Positions 42,355 to 54,569 of a stretch of DNA of 64,000 nucleotides are shown here, one piece after another. The position numbers were made by a program, and so were the translations under genes. The DNA is from Phyllostachys edulis (Eukaryota; Streptophyta; Magnoliopsida; Poales; Poaceae). Where the stretch lies: the NCBI GenBank assembly GCA_036346405.1, contig CM070563.1:31196816-31260815 (forward strand). Direction: 5' to 3'. How positions within the stretch are numbered: position 1 is the stretch's first letter; every line of letters begins with the position of its first letter. The notes under the pieces were generated by a model. That model ran no database searches. It saw only the letters and a list, made by a program, of their open reading frames with translations, and was not told where the DNA came from.

Positions 42355-43500
42355 CTATACACAAAAACGATCCAAATTCAAATAACATTCAAATAAAATC
42401 CAAAAATTATAAAATAAATACTAATAGGAAGGTATAGACTTTATATGAATTTAGGAAGTTAAATCGATGGAATCGAAGTTCGTATGAGGGAGAACGAATT
42501 TTTGGAAGGATGAAAATCACATGAAATAATAGAATTCCGAAAATTGTACTATTCACTAGAAATTGTGGTTTCAGATTGACCGGGAACACAAAAAGAGCTT
42601 TATGGCCATGGCCATGGCGACGGAAGCACGATGTTGAATACATCGAGGTGAACTCAACGGTATCGACGGCTTGGCGAGAGGACCTTCGATGGCAACGCAG
42701 TCCGACAGAGAAGACCTTTGGCGGGCAGTAGGCGGACGTCGGCGTTCCGGGCAAACGGGAATGAGTTAGCAGATGAGGTTTATGGTGAAACGAAAAGGGA
42801 ACCGCGGGAAACGCAATGCTCACCTTGATTGGGGTGGAACGCGCACGGTCGGCCGGCGGCGGCGACGACACACAAAATGGATGAAATAATTAACAGAAAT
42901 TAAATAAAATCTAAAAATTAGGAAATAAATACTAAAAATAGTAGATGAATTTAGGAGAATGAATCAACGGATTTGGAGCTTGCACATGAGTGAACGAATT
43001 TTTGGAATGATTAAAATGTTTATGTACAAACCACCTTGCACATGAACTAGATAATGGGCAATGTAGCTTGTCTTCCCAACCGAACAGCAAACAAAATGGA
43101 GCTTCGTCCATGGTGGTTGCGCTCGGTGAAGGAAGAGGGAGGGGTGGCTGGCGATAGGGGAAATGGGCTACTTACCCCGAGACGAGGCCGTAAGAGGTGG
43201 CGGCGCGGCAAGGGGCGGCCGGCGGTGGCAGCGGCGAGCTCACATTGGTGGCGGCCATGGAGGGAGGTGGCACTCTGGTGAGGTTCCAGCGAAGAGGGAG
43301 GAAGTACCGCGTAGAGCAGGATGTCGCGATGCCAGCGGTGTGGTCGATGGCGGAGGTGCTCCACTGCTTGCGGCGCTAGGGGAGGCGTAGGTGAGTTCAG
43401 TCGGTCGATGAAGAATGGCGACTTCGGTTAGTAGGGAGTGAGAGAGGAGGGTGGGTGATGGGGACAGGATGAGTGAAAGGAGGGGCACCCCGTGCTCCTT

Positions 43501-43506
43501 CTTATA
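43501..43506 (-). promoter_or_regulatory. TATA-like box of E 5' LTR
   Basis: CTATAAGAAGGAGCACGGGG context (minus), conserved in the 3' LTR fragment at 39363-39368. Confidence 0.45.
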
Positions 43507-44485
43507 GGGTTAGAGGTGGCCGGGAGAGAGAGAATGACATGCAAGATCATTAACGGACGGGAGCGTGATTTGTGGAATTGGATTGTTTATGGGAAGAATT
43601 GATGGCCGGATTGGAGGAGTGATGAGGTGAGTTGAATGCCGTCAATTTTGTAAAGAATGGTGGAGGCAATCACGGAGATTGACAGCTTCAAATGGCCTCT
43701 AATGGCGACATGCATGCTGTGCACTGTCGGCTTGCGCAGGGGAGGAAGGGAAGGTGGCACGGGGAGAGGCGGCACGGTGGTGGAGGTGGCTGGCGAGGTG
43801 GTGCTGGAGTTAGTGGTGGCCGGCCATGCATCCTGGTTTTGAGAAGAAACAATAACAGAGAAGGAATGTCGGGAGGAAGAAGAAGATAGGAGAGAGAAGA
43901 GAGGGAATAAAAGGAATTAAAGAAGGAAAATATTGACTGAAAGCAAATTGGAAAGATGGTAAGGCGAATTACTATTCACAGGTGACGGACGGTCTGAACA
44001 GCTGGATGTGAATGTTCGGACTGGTTCGAACAAAATTTTTTTAAAAAAAATTTAAGAAGAAGCAATAAATCAAATAGATTTTTAGAAAATAGCAAATAGA
44101 GTCCAAAAATTCTAAAAAAATTCACAAAAATTCCTAGAATTATTTTGAACTTAATAAAAATAATTCTAACTTTTAATTGGTAACAGTTTTTGCACATAAT
44201 TTATTTTGGCTTTAAAATAATTAGTGAAAAGCTTTTAAAATTCTAGATATTTCCAAGAATTAATTAAATTTTTATTTTTCACTTTAAATTCAATAAAATC
44301 CCAGAAAACTCCATAAATTTTCTTTTTGACTTTAAAACCAAGAAATTAAATAATTAATTTTTTAAAACAAATAAAACTCTTTTTAAATTACAGAAAATCA
44401 AGAAAAATCTTTGACAGCCAGATAATCCAATAAAATAATATCCTTATTTATTTTTATTTTGGTAACAGAACTTTGGGATGTTACA

Positions 44486-45309
44486 GTAACAATCTGTGAT
44501 CATCTTCTTGCTTGGCTTCCTGGTTTATGTGGTAGAATTTTTGAATTGTTGCTATCGTAGCCTACCCGTATCCCTTCAAAAGGCAGGTGATGGACAGAAT
44601 GGAGGCGGCTTGAATGAGTGAAATCCAGGAGTGGTCAGTGCAGGCGGTGGATTCACGGTGTTGCTGTGCACGAACAGCTCGCTCGGCCGCGTGGCGTTGA
44701 AGCTCTGCACGTGAGCCAGCGAGAGTTAGGAGGAAGGCCTGATGAGTAGGGCGGTGGTGGCAGTGGCTCAGCGAGGCACGAGTCGGAGCCTGGTGTGGTC
44801 AATTCTCATCCAGTTGGTTGGGTTGAGTCAATTCAAAATTAGTCCAACAGTTGGTTGGAATTTCAATTTAAACCTTCCACTTTGACCGACGATCAAAAAT
44901 AGCAAATAAATACCTAAAAATCTAAAAATTTCCAAGGAGGTTCCTAGGATGACCTAGTACACATATAAATTTTCTAAACTCACTGTTCATATATTATTTG
45001 CTTATTTTTAAGTCTTTAACCGCAGGGGTTATTGAAATGGGATTTGAATTTTCTTTGGGTGGATTTGTTTGTAAAAATTTGGGAAAAATTATATTTATTC
45101 ATGATACATATTATAAGAGTTAAATAAATTATTTCCTAAGAATGATCACAATATTTATTGCTATTTTCTTTTGGAGCTTCATTTTGAGTTATAAGTTTAA
45201 CTTTGATTTAAAATTGTAGAAATGCAAAAATTGTGCAAATGCTCTAGAACTCAAATGCATGCTCATGAGATGCACATTAATTCTAATTAATAAAGTTGGG
45301 GCTATGACA
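44486..45309 (-). repeat. G: LTR fragment
   Basis: In minus sense it starts TGTCATAGCCCCAAC at 45309, a typical grass gypsy LTR start, and runs 0.82 kb until cut by E. GC-rich near 44600-44790 and AT-rich towards 45309. It interrupts an intron of the antisense gene of Tat-2. No ORF of interest. Confidence 0.6.
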
Positions 45310-46657
45310 ATCATCTTCATTCAGGTCTCATGACCGAGTCCCACACCCTAAGGGCATTCCAAATAGGGTACATATCTTTGATGATGAGCGTCTTCAAAGA
45401 ATATGGCGGGACCAAGTCAGCGGGCTTGATGAACTACAAGATTTCGAGATGGTGTATGCTAGATTTTCTCAGTCAACCATCAACGTAAGTACTCGATGCC
45501 AAACATTTACATATTTGGATTTTTCTTTTTTCTCACTATCTTTCGTTGTTCGGAGAGCTCTTGAACAAGTCGCCACAGTTGGTCTATACCACAGGCAACT
45601 TGTATTGCTAAAAAAAGTAGTAGACTGAGCTCTGTGAACTAGTAGTGAGATCGTAAGTATGTGCCATGAGAAGTCTTATTTTGCTACGACCACTCATTCA
45701 ATACCCATGTCTACTTTCACCTTTGGAGGTCTAGAAGTGATGAAAGAATATTAATTTCTGCACTCGACTATGTAAAAGTTGAGGCACAAAGATTAAGAGA
45801 CGAAAAAGAAGACCTGCGGAAGAACCTTTAGGAGGAAAATTTTGCAGCTTGCGAGTTACTGAATGAAATAAATAGTAAGTTTTTTTACTTAGAATTGTTC
45901 ATTTTCATTGACCTTCTTCTCTTTCTCTAACTCTTTTTCTTTACTTTAGAAAAAGAGCTCGATATGGGTAAACTCAAATATGAGGTCGATTCAAAGACCT
46001 TGGTGATCAACGAGCTCACCCGTATCACCAAAGAAAAAAAAAACAAGAGTATAAAGGCATGCGAGGAGCAGGGCACAAAGGATGCTACCTCCCACGATGA
46101 CAAGATCAAGAAGCTTGATTCTCGTTTAGTAGGTAAGAATTCTTTTAGCTACGACTAGTTTATTTACTAGTCTTTAAGAAGTGTTTTTTTTCATGACTAG
46201 CCGTACTCTATTTTCAGAGTAAGTAGTCAAAATAAAACAACTTCAGGAAGCTTGAACTCACAGTCAGGAGGAAATGAAGGCTACGAAGATTAATCTTCAA
46301 GACAACATTTTACTCCTTAACAATGTGCTTGGTGGATTTGGTACTTAGGAGGTCACTCCTCTTGAAGACACCGTGGTCGACCATACGAACACTATTAGAC
46401 AGCAAGTCGGAACTCTCCAGGAGTTAATAACTACTCTGAAGACCAACCAAGCCGAATCGATAAGAGAAGTGGTCCAAGGTGCAGTAAGTTATGCCTTGGC
46501 AAAACTGAAGGCTCATGACCATAATCTTAGCCTTCAACCAGTCGAAGCTGACTTCAACTGCCTTGAAGCAGAGGCAACGCAACTGATTGAAGAAATACAG
46601 TCGGTTGGCGAAAAGATCGTGGAGGAGATGCAAATAGGATCTCCTTCATCAGAGTAG
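45310..46657 (+). pseudogene. Antisense gene of Tat-2, 3' half
   Basis: Exons colinear with Tat-1: about 45319-45484 (HRVPH-type start after TTCATTCAG; donor GTAAGT at 45485), about 45556-45640, about 45740-45874 (donor 45875), 45950-46132 (acceptor CTTTAG, donor GTAAGA at 46133), and a last exon open 46373-46657. Coiled-coil composition is kept (YEVDSKTLVINELTRITKE). The final exon ends SVGEKIVEEMQIGSPSSE and stop. A TGA near 45627 and other breaks make it a pseudogene. Confidence 0.65.
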
Positions 46658-47639
46658 TTGTAATAGGGCATGTAATTGTAAAGATTGTTTCTTGTCTATG
46701 AATATAAATCTTTATTTTCCTGAAAATTGATGCTTTGAGTAGTTAGTAACTCGTAAGACAAAAAATAGAAATGAGAATTGAACCTTTAAGATTAAGAATT
46801 GAAGTTATATTTATAACTTTATCCTAGTCCCTGACTATTTGCTTAGTTTAATTATATAAACTAAGTAAATAGTGAAAAAGGGTTTACTTAAAAAAGTTGT
46901 TTGATTTTTGTTGTTGATCTCGATTGTCATGTATTGGTAGGAAGAGTTAGGAACAGATCGACGCTAGGAAGTTCCTTCTAGTGAGTAGGACTACGTGCAG
47001 AGTGGAAAGACTTCACTAGCTAATGTTACTTTCTCCGAGCGATTTAATCAAATCGAAGGTATCAACATTAATCGAACAAACTATAAGAGTGCGCTTTAAA
47101 AATAATTCATTCAACCATCTTTATTGAACTCAATTGTAATGTACTGGTAGTAAGAGTTAAAAACAACTCGATGCTAGGAAATTCCTTCTAGTGGGCAGAA
47201 CCACGTGTAGAGAGGAAAGGCTTCGACTAGGTGGTGTTACTTTCTTCGACTAGGTTAATCGAATCAAGCTTATTTAAAGTAGTCGACCAAATTATAAAAT
47301 CCTAACTCACTTAGATAATTCTTCGTAAACAATGAAAAAATAAACTAAGTTAATGATTCAAAAAGAGCTTGCTGTAAATTATTTCGATCACATTTTGTTG
47401 AACCTAGTATCTTTGTGTTGGCAGCAAAAGTTAGGAACAGGTCGACAATAGGAAGTTCCTTCTAGTGGGCAGGACCACATGCAAAGTGGAAAGACTTTGA
47501 CTAGGTGATGTTACCTTCCTTTGACTAGTGTAAAGAAAACCAAGTGTTTAAAAAGTGATAGAAAAATCATTGATGCGTTGCTCAATGTAAGACAATAAAG
47601 ATTGGAGAAAGCATAAACTTTATTGAGAATGTAAGAGGT
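46658..47639. repeat. Tat-2 spacer with three hairpin modules
   Basis: CTAGGAAGTTCCTTCTAG or a variant at 46974-46991, 47174-47191 and 47448-47465, each followed by GTG(G/A)G..G(A/G)AC.ACGTG and CTTC.ACTAG. Same copy number and order as Tat-1 6441-6975, with spacing of 200-275 bp. Confidence 0.7.
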
Positions 47640-48936
47640 TACACATAGAACTTGCATAATTGATCAATATTCTATGAGTTGGAAAGAATCCTGCCATATT
47701 CCATTGCTAGTCGTACCGAACCTGGCCATTAACTTCGACCACTGTGTAAGGATATTCCCACTTACGGGAAAGTTTGTTCCGATTAGACTGTGATTGAATC
47801 TTTTTCAATACCAAGTCACCTATAGCAAGGTTACAAGGTTGGACCTTACGATCGTAGTACTTGCGTAGGGCCTGTTGGTAAACTACTGAACGAATTAAGG
47901 CTTGATTCCTCTTTTTTTCGAGTAAGTTGATGTCATCTGTTCAAAGTTGTTCTTGGCCAGAGTTAGTATAATTTTTGACTCTTGTCGACCGAATCTTTAG
48001 TTCTGGTGGAAGCATAGCTTCAGCCCCAAAATCTAAGAAAAAATGTGTTTCACCTATAGCCCGACTAGTAGTTGTGCGAATAGCCCATAATACTGAGGGT
48101 AATTCTTTTACCCATGCCCCCGAGCGCTTTATTAGCTGGTAAAAAACCCAATTTTTAATTCCCTACATAATTTGGTCATTTGCACTTTCAATTGCCCTAT
48201 TGCTTTGTGGATGGGCGATAGAGGCATAACACAATTTGGTACCTAATTCTTCACAAAATTCTTGGAATTTTGCATTAAAAAATTATGTACCATTGTCTGT
48301 AAAGATTCAACTTGGAACTCCAAATCGAGTAATTACATTTTTCATCATAAACTTCTTGGCTACTTCCATTGTTATCCCAACCACAGGTTCGGCTTCAATC
48401 TATTTTGTGAATATATTAATAGCCACAAAAAGGATTTCAAAACATCCTAGTGCTTTTGGGAACGGTTCTAGGATATCGAGACACCAGCATGCAAAAGGCC
48501 AATAAAGAGGTATGGTTTGTAATACTGGAGCCAGTTGGTGCACTTGCCTGCTATGAAACTGACATTGTACACACTTCTTAACAAGCTCTCTAGCATCACG
48601 GAGAGTTGTTGGCCAGTAGAAACCTTGTCGAAAGGCTCTTTCAACCAGCGCTCTGTAAGAAACATGAGTTCCACAGATACCTCTGTGTATTTCGTGAAGG
48701 AGATTTAATCCTTCTTTCTGCGATATACATCGCATAAGAACCCCTTGAGTATCTCGTTTATAGAGGACTCCTTCGACTAAAGTATACATTTTGGCCTTAC
48801 AGGATAAACGATCAGCCTCAAGATTGTCATTGGGTACTGTGCCCTTCTGAAGATACTCATAGATAGGAATCATCCAAGTATCTTCGTATTCTAGGGATGC
48901 TGTCTCAATAGGAGATGTCTCTGGTGTTCTGACCAA
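47640..48936 (-). pseudogene. Tat-2 integrase (decayed)
   Basis: 48400-48936 is open: HEIHRGICGTHVSYRALVE, KKCVQCQFHSRQ (HHCC), CLDILEPFPKALG (first catalytic Asp). The core to the left keeps TDNG (second Asp) but has TGA and TAA within ten codons (about 48270-48320). The GPY module reads WEYPYTVVEV (about 47740), Gly to Tyr. Confidence 0.8.
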
Positions 48937-48939
48937 AGA

Positions 48940-49999
48940 CGGCTTCTAGAGCTATTCCAATAAGACTCCTTTTGGTGCTTGTGATCGGGAAGACGCCATT
49001 CGAGCCAACTGGTCAGCAAGGAAATTATCCTTTCGATGGATATATTGTACCTAAAAATTAAAAAAAATACTTTTCAAGCTTCCTAACTCCCGATAAGTAC
49101 TGAGACATGGTCGGATTAGAGCATTGGTACTGTTTTTCAACCTAATTCATGACTAGTTGAGAGTTTCCTCTCACGAGTAGTCATCGAATCCCAAGCGCTT
49201 TCGCTGCTCGTATGCTAGCTAACAAACCATCATATTCCGCTACATTGTTAGTAGCAGGAAAGTTTAATTGAATAGCATACTTTAAGGTTTCTCTTGCAGG
49301 AGATTCTAGGACCACCCCTACCCCCGAGCCACTTAGCGTAAGTGACCCATCAAACTACATTGTCCACTGGTCGTGGGATTCTTACTAGGGATCCTGAATA
49401 GGTTCAGGATTTGTCCATTCGGCGATAGAGTCTGTCAAGATCTGGGATTTAATGGTCGTTCGAGACACAAAATGGAGGTCGAACTACCCAAGTTCAATAG
49501 GCCATTTTGCCATGCATGTCGCTGCTGCCCTGTTCTAGAGCACCTCTCCTAAGGGAAATTCAGATGCCACAATTATCTTGTGCGCTTGAAAACAATGCCT
49601 CAGTTTCCTCGAAGACATGAAGAGGGCATATAGATGCTTTTGGACCTGAGGGTATCGCTCCTTAAGCCCATTTAAGACTTCATTAATGTAGTAAATTGGT
49701 CGTTGAATGTTTTCACGTTCTGCAACCAGTACTATGCTTACTACTTGTGGCATAGTAGCTAGATATATTAGGAGTGCCTCTTCTGATTTCGGAGAAACCA
49801 GGATAGGAGCACTCGTAAGATACCTCTTGACATCCTCTAAGGCATTGTTTGCCTCTTGTGACCACTCGAAGCCCTCATGTTTCCTTTGAAGTATGAGGAA
49901 AGGAAGTCCTTTTTCTCCCAATTGTGCGATGAAACGTCTTAAAGTCGTCATGCATCCTGTGAGGTTTTTGACTTCTTTCTTTGTGGTCAGAGGATGCAT
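48940..49999 (-). pseudogene. Tat-2 RNase H and probable second RNase H
   Basis: 49535-49999 is open: RT connection (GCMTTLRRFIAQLGEKGLPF) followed by RH start (SEEALLIYLATMPQVVS) and YALFMSSRKLRHCFQAH. Left of 49535 are broken frames with the AD(F/S)..EWT-like and YAIQLNFPATNNVA-like motifs of the second RH. Confidence 0.7.
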
Positions 50000-50041
50000 T
50001 TGTTCAATGGTCTGTATCTTCTCAGGGTTTGCTTTGATTCC

Positions 50042-50700
50042 TCATGCAGAGACAAGGAATCTACGCAACTTTCCTAAAGAGACTCCAAACACACACTTCT
50101 TAGGATTGAGTTTCAAATGATGCTTTCTGAGGTTGTCGAATGTTTCTTGCAAGCCAGAAATATGATTAAGACACTTGATACTTTTTACAACTAGATCATC
50201 AGCATAGGCTTCCCAATTTTGGCCTAGCTGAACAGAAAAGGTCATTTGCATCAAGCTTTGAAAAGATGCATCACCATTTTTTAGACCAAATGGCATTTTG
50301 ACATAGCAAAATATTCTGAATGGTGTAATGAATGCAGTCTTTTCTTCATCATCTAGGCACATATTGATCTGATGATAACTAGAATATGCATGTAGGAAAC
50401 TTAATATTTCACAACCAATAGTAGAATCAACTAACTGATCAATATGAGGAAGAGGAAAATCATCTTTTGTATAAGAATTATTAATATCAGTAAAGTCTAC
50501 ACACATACGCCACTTACCATTAGACTTTCTAACCATTACAGGGTTAGCCAACCATTCTGGGTGGTCCACTTATCATATAAAGCCCGCTTTAAGTAGCTTG
50601 TCCAATTCTAATCTAATGGCATCTCATCGATCAGGTGCAAATCTCTGTAACTTTTGTTTTACTGGTTTCTTGTCAGGACGTAGAGCTAGCTTGTGCTCGA
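50042..50700 (-). pseudogene. Tat-2 reverse transcriptase
   Basis: 50042-50569 is one open frame: HPEWLANPVMVRKSNGKWRM, DDFPLPHIDQLVD, MPFGLKNGDASFQ and EAYADDLVVKS (YADD catalytic box). The N-terminal 40 codons to the right contain a stop. The best-preserved enzyme domain of Tat-2. Confidence 0.85.
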
Positions 50701-51588
50701 TCTCCTCCCTAGGGACTCCGGGCATGCAGATGCTTGCCACACGAAGAAATCTGTGTTTGCTCAAAGGAAGATGACGCGAATGTTTTCCTATGCATGATCA
50801 GAAGTGGCTCCGATGCGAATGGTCTTTGAAGGCTCCTCTGCATTCAGCGGAACTTCTTTGACTTAATCGTTCAGCTTTGGAGCAACTTTAGGCTTCGACT
50901 ATTTGGTCGAAGGTTGCCCTTTGCTTGCTTCTCGAGTAGGTATTTGGTCAACCATCTTGAGGGACTTTCGGTCTCATGTGAGCACCATCTTTTTATCACA
51001 GCAGATTGTGATTACTCCTTTGGGACTTGGTATCTTAAAACATTGATAACCATAATGAGCAACAATTAGGAATCGTGCCAGAGTTGGTCGACCGAGTATA
51101 GCATTGTATGCTATGTCAAAATTGACCACATTAAAAGAGATTTTTCTTTGTCCTAAAATTGTTTGTCAGACCAAACGTTATAGGAAGAGAAGCTTAAACA
51201 ATGGGTTTAGCCGAAGTCCCTAGTTTGATCCCATGAAATTAGTATCATACTGGCTTGATTTTTGTCCTTGGAACTTGCTTCTCATCTAGGGCACTCGCAA
51301 AAGTATGTTCAGAGAACTCCTACCATCAACTAACACATAATTTACTCGACAGTTGTTGATGGTGGGTTCAACCACGATCGAAAATCGACCAGGTCGAGTA
51401 GAAGGGATCGGACAATCACCCTTCTCGAAAGAGATGGTGACTTCTGACCACTTCGGTACTTTATTGACAAGAAGAGGGTCGATGGAATTTACCTCATATT
51501 CGACAGCCTTGAGCTGTCGTTTTGACTCATATGCCAAAGATCGTCCATAGATATGATCGATGGTGTGCTTTGGATCCTGAAACGACAT
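50700..51588 (-). pseudogene. Tat-2 protease region
   Basis: NNCRVNYVLVDGRSSLNIL (51290-51370): the active-site triplet is DGR where Tat-1 has DGG. Open 51286-51588, then broken until RT. Confidence 0.7.
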
Positions 51589-53870
51589 CTTCTCATCGTT
51601 GTCTGACTACTTTCGACCACTTGTTTGCCCCACCTCTTCGAGCGTAGGAAGTGGCCCTTTGCTGGTATAGTAATCTTCGACTTTTCACTAAAAAACTCGG
51701 CAATTGCGAAGGTCGTGTCCTTCCTTTTTGTGGAAAGGACACCACCTAGGCTTATCATTCTTCCGTTCAGGGTGTTTGCCTTTGCCCCGGTTGGAGTACG
51801 GTTTAGAGCCCTGGGGCTCCTTATTGCTCATGGCCAAGGCCTCCTTAGAGCTCTTGACTTCAGGCTTTTGGCCTTTAGTCTTGCTCTTGAGTTTCTTGGC
51901 CTTTTTGTCATTCTTTTTGCTACTTTCGCCTGCTTCTTAAGTGCCTTTATCATCTCGATCGATGGTACGATTCCACTCGACCGCTTCGATAGTAGTTGCA
52001 TAATGTTGCCCATCTCAAAAAGTTCAGTGACAGTAGTCGGAGGATTTAAAGTGATATCTTCTGTGATCCTTCTGCTGCGGACTCCCTGCTTAAATGCTCT
52101 GATGAGAGAAGAGTCAAAAACCTCAGGAATTGAGTTGCAAACCTAACTGAAACGCCTGATGAACTAGCACAAGGACTCATGAGAATTCTGTCATATTTTG
52201 TGTAGGTCATCCTCCTTTCCGGGACGATTGTAGGTACCCTGGAAGTTGGCTAGTAATAGATCGCAGAGATGCTACCATGAGTAGATCGACTCCTGTGGCT
52301 GATTTAGCAACCACGATCGAGCAAATCCTTCAAGCACAATAGGAAGGTAATTGGGCATTACATGCTCCCCTCCTCCTGTTGCTTGAACAGTAGTGGTGTA
52401 GATTTGAAGAAACTCGATGGGATTTTCTGACCCATCAAATTTCTCCATGTTCGCCGGTTGGAATCGTGGTGAGCAGCGAGCTGCTCGAAGGTCGGGCGAA
52501 AACGCCTGGCATCCGGTAATAATATCATGATGCCTTCTTTGTAGGAAAGAAGGCTTGATATCACTGGGCGATCGTACATGACGATACCCAGTGGTGGGTG
52601 GACCTGACCTATCATAAGTTTCAGCCCTACGACGGTAATACTCCTCGTATTCCATCTGCTGTTGCCGATTCCTTAGAAGAAGTGGTGAACGACCACTCCC
52701 TTAGGAACTTGTCAATCACCAGCTGTTCAAAGGACTCTCCTCCGACTGGAGCCATGGTTAGGAGAGCGACCAAACCTGTTGCCTTGTCATTCTCTATGAG
52801 GAGAGTCATTTGAACAACTAGCATTTGACAGAGTAGTTCGGGTACAACTACCAGAATGGTGTTGCTAAGTCTTCTCAAGCTTGACCATCGTATCCTGAAG
52901 CCTTCGTGCGATCTCTCCGGTAAAGAGGTTGTAGCCTAGCACTTGTCCAAGCTCTTGAGTCGGGCTTTCAATCAGGTCATTTATCTGTTGATGTTCTTGA
53001 GCTTCCTCCGACCTGTACTTGATGCACCCAAGTAAAGTTCTTTGGGTTGCAATTCTCCTCCTCCGGATGGTCTCAAGATCATCCACATTTGAGTCTACTA
53101 GAGTATACCTCAGTGGAGAGTGATCATTTCTAGGATTTTGGCCACACTCATGAAGGTGGTGATCCTGTTCATCGTTGGAGGTGTCTGCACCCTCGCCACA
53201 AGAGCCTGAAGTGAATGTGCGATGGGAAGCATCCCCAACCTTGTCTCTCAGAGAGAGATTAGGATCTGAGGGGAGGACAAAGACCTACTGGATGCTATTA
53301 TTTACACTTGCGCCTAAGTCCTCCTGGCTCGAGGAGCGGTTGAAAGACAACATCTTGTGATTTGGAGCAATTCCCTCCAGGAAGGAGAATTCTGGGTTAT
53401 AACCGTCTCTAGTCAAAGGTGAACCCTGCGAGGGTGTGGTTGAACCTACAGGAGTAGCGGGCTCAACATTGTACCTTGCGGGGGTAACCGAAGGGTGACG
53501 GTTATCAGGTGTTGGTTGAGCCCCCGGAATGATGGATTTTAGGACTTGCTGTGCTAGATCGGATGACCTCAAGTGAGGTTGATCATTTGGAGGGGGAGCC
53601 CTCATCGTGTTCTGCACCCACCTTGGTGCAATCCTGACCCTGATCGGATGGACCGTTGCCCCTTGAGTAATCTGGTTCCTCGTTTGGATGCAATGTTGTG
53701 GGGGGAGAAAGATCCCTCATCAACCTTGTTTGTGGCATGGTTTCCTAGGCCTGGTGACGGATCCCTGGAAACGACATTTCCATCGGACAAAATGATACTC
53801 TGCTCGTACTCGTAGCAGACATTCATGTCAAGTTCTACGTAGTCTGCCAAATCGAACTAGGTCTCCTCAT
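51589..53870 (-). pseudogene. Tat-2 gag
   Basis: Pieces in minus sense: FDLADYVELDMNV (53850), LRSSDLAQQVLKSI (53560), YRSEEAQEHQQINDLIESPTQEL (53050-52950), core NMEKFDGSENPIEFLQIYTTTV (52450-52350), knuckle WCPFHKKEGHDLRNC (about 51710-51755). Several frameshifts. The first gag codons are missing together with the primer site; the frame begins at a TAG-containing EET-TAG-FDLADY directly next to the LTR. Confidence 0.75.
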
Positions 53871-53876
53871 ACTAGT

Positions 53877-54569
53877 TGTCGATGATCTAGTATCGATCTT
53901 ATGAATGAATGTTTGGGGCTTCCCTTGAATTAGATCCATGTAGAAAGAGACACAGGGATTTAGACAGGTTCGAGCCTTCTCTTGGGAGAATAATAACCCT
54001 ACTCATGTGTTGTTGTATTGACTATGCTTTTTAAACCGGAAAGAAATCACTAGAATTAAGACTTAACCACTTTTGTGTATTGCCTCCAATTGCCTTCTGG
54101 TTGATCTACCTTGATGTCCACTGACGTTAGCCCTTATATAGCGCGTGATGGAGTGATAGTTATTCCATGCCAAGAGACGCCTTAACACTTGATGAAATGC
54201 ACACGTTGATGGTAGTTATTGTCATAGAGGCTACACCCCACGTCGCCTTGCAGTTACATCAAGGACAAAGGCGTAATATGTGTAGTTATCCCAGAGAATA
54301 ACAGTGTATACTAACTTCTTTGTGTATTGAGCACAACGTATAAGAGTCTCTAGTCGATTGGGTCCACATGTCTGTTGGTTTTATCGACTATAGGGTGGTC
54401 GTAGTAAGGCTTATGACCATGAGGCGGTCGTAGAAAGGCTTACGAACACTCAGTTAAGCTCTTCCCTTATGAATAATAAGGGGTATACTTATGAACAATA
54501 TGAAGATGTTGCTATCTATAATAACAATTACAGATAAACAATTAATTGAGGATTATTAGATCCTCGTCA
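53877..54569 (-). repeat. Tat-2 5' LTR
   Basis: 693 bp, TGACGAGGATCTAATAATCC to ATCGACA in minus sense; clearly homologous to the Tat-1 LTR at both ends and around the CCGGAGAG/TGGGAGAA block. TATA TATATAAGG (minus) at 54132-54140. Only two hairpin units remain (about 54390-54460). Right flank CCGGT is the candidate target duplication. Confidence 0.85.
54132..54140 (-). promoter_or_regulatory. TATA box of Tat-2 LTR
   Basis: TATATAAGG in minus sense at the place of the Tat-1 box. Confidence 0.55.

Larger units (their letters stand above)
39133..44485 (-). mobile_element. E: long-LTR element with non-coding interior (LARD-like)
   Basis: Minus-oriented. Part of the 3' LTR (39133-40009, cut by A), interior 40010-40753, complete 5' LTR 40754-44485 (3.73 kb). 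The 744 bp interior holds only a purine tract and an iMet primer site. No gag motif is found in any frame. This fits a large retrotransposon derivative mobilised in trans. GTAAC (44486-44490) follows the right end as a candidate target duplication. Confidence 0.75.
40754..44485 (-). repeat. E 5' LTR (3.73 kb)
   Basis: Minus sense TGTAACATCCCAAAG (44485) to CCCGGGTCCGACA (40754). Contains terminal and upstream micro-exons, palindrome block (41398-41452), an internal near-duplication (42370-42522 and 42878-43018), a GC-rich leader-like region (43050-43400), TATA (43501-43506) and an AT-rich outer third. Small ORFs inside are not supported as genes. Confidence 0.85.
45310..54569 (-). mobile_element. 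Tat-2: diverged Tat-type element, 3' end and primer site missing
   Basis: Same order as Tat-1 in minus sense: 5' LTR 53877-54569, gag, protease, RT, RNase H, integrase, triple hairpin module, antisense gene. It is truncated at 45310 by LTR G, so the first half of the antisense gene, purine tract and 3' LTR are absent. Between LTR and gag, about 85 bp present in Tat-1 (primer site, leader, first gag codons) are missing. More stops than Tat-1; clearly the older copy. Confidence 0.85.
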
